Shown here in pieces: positions 7,312 through 9,313 of a DNA stretch of 9,313 nucleotides. Position numbers and translations under genes: made by a program. The DNA comes from Myxococcales bacterium. Lineage in GTDB: Bacteria; Myxococcota; Bradymonadia; REDH01. The DNA is taken from contig JAGWVZ010000106.1 of the NCBI GenBank assembly GCA_018970625.1, forward strand, positions 1-9,313, written 5' to 3'. Every line of letters begins with the position of its first letter. The first letter of the stretch is position 1. The notes under the pieces were generated by a model, which was given only the letters and a program-made list of their open reading frames with translations, had not been told where the DNA came from and ran no database searches.

Positions 7312-7968
7312 ATGCCTGTCGTCCCAGCGCCACCCCCACCATCCCCATCCCACCGCCTACTGACCAGGCTTTTCTCGCTGACGCTGCTGCTCATGGGCTG
7401 CCAGCCCGATCCCATTCAGCTGCTGCCGCTGCCACCCGGCATGGACTACCCGTGGCGGCTCTCCCCCGGGCAACACGCCGTGCTTGAAGCACAAACGCGC
7501 GTACACGACGCCTTGGAGCAGGGCGGTGGCACGCATTCAGGTGCAAGCGCCGACCCAACGATGGCGTTACGCCCCACCACCCCTGATTCTGTCGCCGACG
7601 TCCAAACCACCGCCGCCCTGCCCATTGAGGGTTCGTCAACTGACGCACATTGGGACTTCGGCTTCGACGACTCGGAATCGGTCACCAACCCAGCAGCGCC
7701 CTTGCCCAGTTCGTCGCATGCCGACGCACCTGCCCATGAAGCAGAGCCTCTATCGCCACCCCATGCGGGCCCGCTCATTGAACTGAACACCGCGACGCAG
7801 GCGCAGCTGGAATCACTGCCGCGCGTTGGCCCGGCGATGGCCGAGCGCATTATGGCCGCGCGACCGTTCCGCCGCGTCGAGGACCTTCGTCGTGTGCGCG
7901 GCATTGGCCCGGCGACGTGGGAGCTGCTTCAGCCGCTGGTGACGGTGGAGCACGGGTATGGGCAGTGA
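7312..7968 (+). CDS. Lipoprotein with C-terminal ComEA-type helix-hairpin-helix domain
   Basis: This is a predicted lipoprotein of 218 residues. A Pro-rich N-region with basic residues (H14, R15, R19) leads into a hydrophobic stretch ending in LLMGC, with lipidated Cys30 and Gln at +2. Residues 31-152 form a low-complexity linker rich in Pro, Ser, Ala, Thr, His and Asp. Residues 155-212 match the ComEA/HhH_3 domain: ELNTATQAQLESLPRVGP (157-174), then a second hairpin VRGIGPATWELL (41-52 within the domain). The two GxG-type hairpins normally bind the DNA backbone without sequence specificity. ComEA proteins act as DNA receptors in natural transformation, but stand-alone HhH domains have other roles, and no other competence gene is visible here, so a DNA-uptake function is only possible. 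The gene is divergent from the DUF547 gene and 169 bp upstream of the phosphodiesterase gene on the same strand. Confidence 0.88.
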   Translation: MPVVPAPPPPSPSHRLLTRLFSLTLLLMGCQPDPIQLLPLPPGMDYPWRLSPGQHAVLEAQTRVHDALEQGGGTHSGASADPTMALRPTTPDSVADVQTTAALPIEGSSTDAHWDFGFDDSESVTNPAAPLPSSSHADAPAHEAEPLSPPHAGPLIELNTATQAQLESLPRVGPAMAERIMAARPFRRVEDLRRVRGIGPATWELLQPLVTVEHGYGQ

Positions 7969-8013
7969 TTCAGGGAAACATCGAACCGGTCGCTGCAGAC
8001 AGCGATGCAAAAT

Positions 8014-8048
8014 GGTTGGCGCATCATTCCGCGCCACGGTTGGCGCCA
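8014..8048. repeat. Short direct repeat with mutually exclusive hairpins
   Basis: GGTTGGCGC occurs at 8014-8022 and again at 8038-8046. Between them GCGCCA (8031-8036) can pair with either copy: with 8041-8046 across a 4-nt loop, or with 8017-8022 across an 8-nt loop. The element lies in the 169-bp gap between the HhH lipoprotein and phosphodiesterase genes. There is no T-run. It could be a leader structure, a weak transcript end, or chance. Confidence 0.3.
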
Positions 8049-8137
8049 GAGGCTATCGCCAGGCTGCGCCGACCCCTTCCGCCCAACGCACACTTCCGCT
8101 ACAGCACGACCCTCGTCTGTCTGCTCCGGATGCCACC

Positions 8138-9277
8138 ATGCGTACTCGCTCGTTCTTTTCTTCTGTGAGCGCCCCGTATTCGGCCAGCGCACCAGCGTGC
8201 CCGCCCCATACCACCTTTTCCGACGGACCAGGTGATGCACGCGTCTGGCCCTTGCTTCTGGTATTGGCCTGCATGTCGGCCGCAGGCTGCAGCGACTCGG
8301 TCGACGACTCGCAGTCAGACTCCGGCGGCACAATCGATGCGGCCGGCGATGCCGAATCCGTGACAGATGCAGCGACCGCGTCCGATGCGACCGAGCAATC
8401 GGACACTGCGGGTGCGGACAATACCGATGGCGCCAATCATGACGCAGACGGTTCCAGCACCATACTGCCCCCGCGCCCCCCCGCCGCGGAGTGTTTGCGC
8501 GATCCGGCATGCGACCGGATTATGGTCGCTGCGCATCGTGGGGAGCACTCTGTTTATCCCGAAAATTCGATTGCTGCGATTCGGGCCGCCGCGCGTGGGG
8601 GCATCTCGCTGGCCGAGATTGATGTGCAGGTGAGTGCGGACGGTGTGCTGGTGGTGATGCATGACGGTACGGTGGATCGCACGACCGATGGCGAAGGGGA
8701 AACCAGCTCGTTTACGTGGGCGCAGCTGCAGGAATTATCGCTCGACGGCGGCGACCCGGGTGACCCCGAAACATCGCGCATTCCAACGTTCGAGCAGGCG
8801 CTCGCCGTTGCGCGTGAAGAAGGAATCAGTCTGTATGTCGATATTAAAACCTCGCGCACGGACCTGATCGCACAGGCCGTGCATGCCGGAAATTACGAAG
8901 ATATTGCATTATTGCGCGATGATATCCCGGCCATTGCACCGCTGGTAAATGACACGCCTGCGCTCTGGTTTCTGGCCGCCGTGTCCTCGATGGAAGACGT
9001 TCAGCTGGCACTCGATACCTTTCCAGACCTCGGTGTTGTGGAATATACGGAACCCTTCGTAAATCCGGAAATTGTCGCCGAAATTCGGGCGCTCGGCCTG
9101 CATGTGCAGCAGGATGTGATTGCCGGCGGGGATTTTATTGGACAGATCGGCGATATTTCGGGCTGGCTGGATTTCCTGAATGCCGGCGTTCTGGTGCCAC
9201 AGTCCGATTTTCCGCTGCAATTGCTGCCCGTTGTGGAAGAATGGGAACGACAACAGCTTTCACAGGCCGGCGACTGA
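8138..9277 (+). CDS. Glycerophosphodiester phosphodiesterase family lipoprotein
   Basis: GDPD enzymes hydrolyse glycerophosphodiesters to glycerol-3-phosphate and an alcohol; an exported form would act on lipid head-group debris outside the cytoplasm. The 379-residue product has a lipoprotein signal ending in SAAGC (Cys51, Ser at +2) after an unusually long N-region of about 35 residues, then an Asp/Ala/Ser/Thr-rich linker (52-108). The TIM-barrel domain shows the family hallmarks: AHRG with H133 and R134, PENS (141-144), the metal ligands E160 and D162, and the second catalytic histidine in MHD (H175). VDIK (234-237) stands where the family usually has a Glu-containing strand motif, and SDFP (356-359) sits near the C-terminus. 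The ATG at 8138 has GGA 7 nt upstream; an in-frame ATG at 7958 would overlap the previous gene and add 60 residues with no export character. Substrate choice within the family is unknown. Confidence 0.92.
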   Translation: MRTRSFFSSVSAPYSASAPACPPHTTFSDGPGDARVWPLLLVLACMSAAGCSDSVDDSQSDSGGTIDAAGDAESVTDAATASDATEQSDTAGADNTDGANHDADGSSTILPPRPPAAECLRDPACDRIMVAAHRGEHSVYPENSIAAIRAAARGGISLAEIDVQVSADGVLVVMHDGTVDRTTDGEGETSSFTWAQLQELSLDGGDPGDPETSRIPTFEQALAVAREEGISLYVDIKTSRTDLIAQAVHAGNYEDIALLRDDIPAIAPLVNDTPALWFLAAVSSMEDVQLALDTFPDLGVVEYTEPFVNPEIVAEIRALGLHVQQDVIAGGDFIGQIGDISGWLDFLNAGVLVPQSDFPLQLLPVVEEWERQQLSQAGD

Positions 9278-9286
9278 TTCACGCGC

Positions 9287-9306
9287 GGTGCTTTTCTCGA
9301 AGCGCC
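9287..9306 (+). terminator. Possible hairpin after the phosphodiesterase gene
   Basis: GGTGCTT (9287-9293) can pair with AAGCGCC (9300-9306), giving a 7-bp stem with one G-T wobble and a 6-nt loop, 9 nt after the stop codon. The window ends 7 nt later and no T-run is seen, so this is only a weak terminator candidate. Confidence 0.25.
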
Positions 9307-9313
9307 CAACGGT

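Noticed and set aside
7958..8137. N-terminal extension of the phosphodiesterase to ATG at 7958, overlapping the HhH gene by 11 nt
   Set aside because: The added 60 residues are basic with no export character, and the lipoprotein signal requires a start close to 8138.
1..9313. tRNA, rRNA, CRISPR arrays, insertion sequences, attachment sites
   Set aside because: No cloverleaf-like segments, regularly spaced repeats, transposase motifs or terminal inverted repeats were seen on reading both strands.

Overview
The window looks like chromosomal DNA from a high-GC Gram-negative bacterium, most likely a Myxococcota/Bradymonadales-type deltaproteobacterium. This rests on the style of the proteins: lipoproteins with long Asp/Ala/Ser/Thr-rich linkers after the lipobox, Cys-rich 'DGEPC..DSDC..GTC' modules, and a eukaryote-like long-chain acyl-CoA synthetase. 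The taxonomic call is inference. No RNA genes, mobile elements, CRISPR arrays or known defence systems were seen.

Layout. Five genes lie on the minus strand and are read from about 7200 down to 1. They are a DUF547 lipoprotein (6273-7202), two paralogous lipoprotein metzincin-type metalloproteases (4307-6109 and 2666-4303, 3 bp apart), a secreted HEAT-repeat-like protein (1936-2592), and a long-chain acyl-CoA synthetase that runs off the left edge (1-1627). The synthetase has its own upstream region with a TTGACA-type promoter candidate. Two genes lie on the plus strand, divergent from the others: a lipoprotein with a C-terminal ComEA-type helix-hairpin-helix domain (7312-7968) and a lipoprotein glycerophosphodiester phosphodiesterase (8138-9277).

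How the genes may work together. Six of the seven products carry export signals, and five look like lipoproteins. None of the five has Asp at the +2 position, so outer-membrane placement is expected by the E. coli rule. The block therefore reads as a cell-envelope/surface locus containing two proteases, a phosphodiesterase, a DNA-binding-type HhH protein and a DUF547 protein. The two proteases are a tandem duplication and almost certainly co-transcribed. The most distinctive feature is a 12-cysteine module with near-constant spacing, present once in the downstream protease and twice in the upstream one, joined to an unnamed beta-rich-looking middle domain and a pappalysin/M43-like catalytic domain. 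A role in degrading external protein, for example in predation or scavenging, is possible but unproven.
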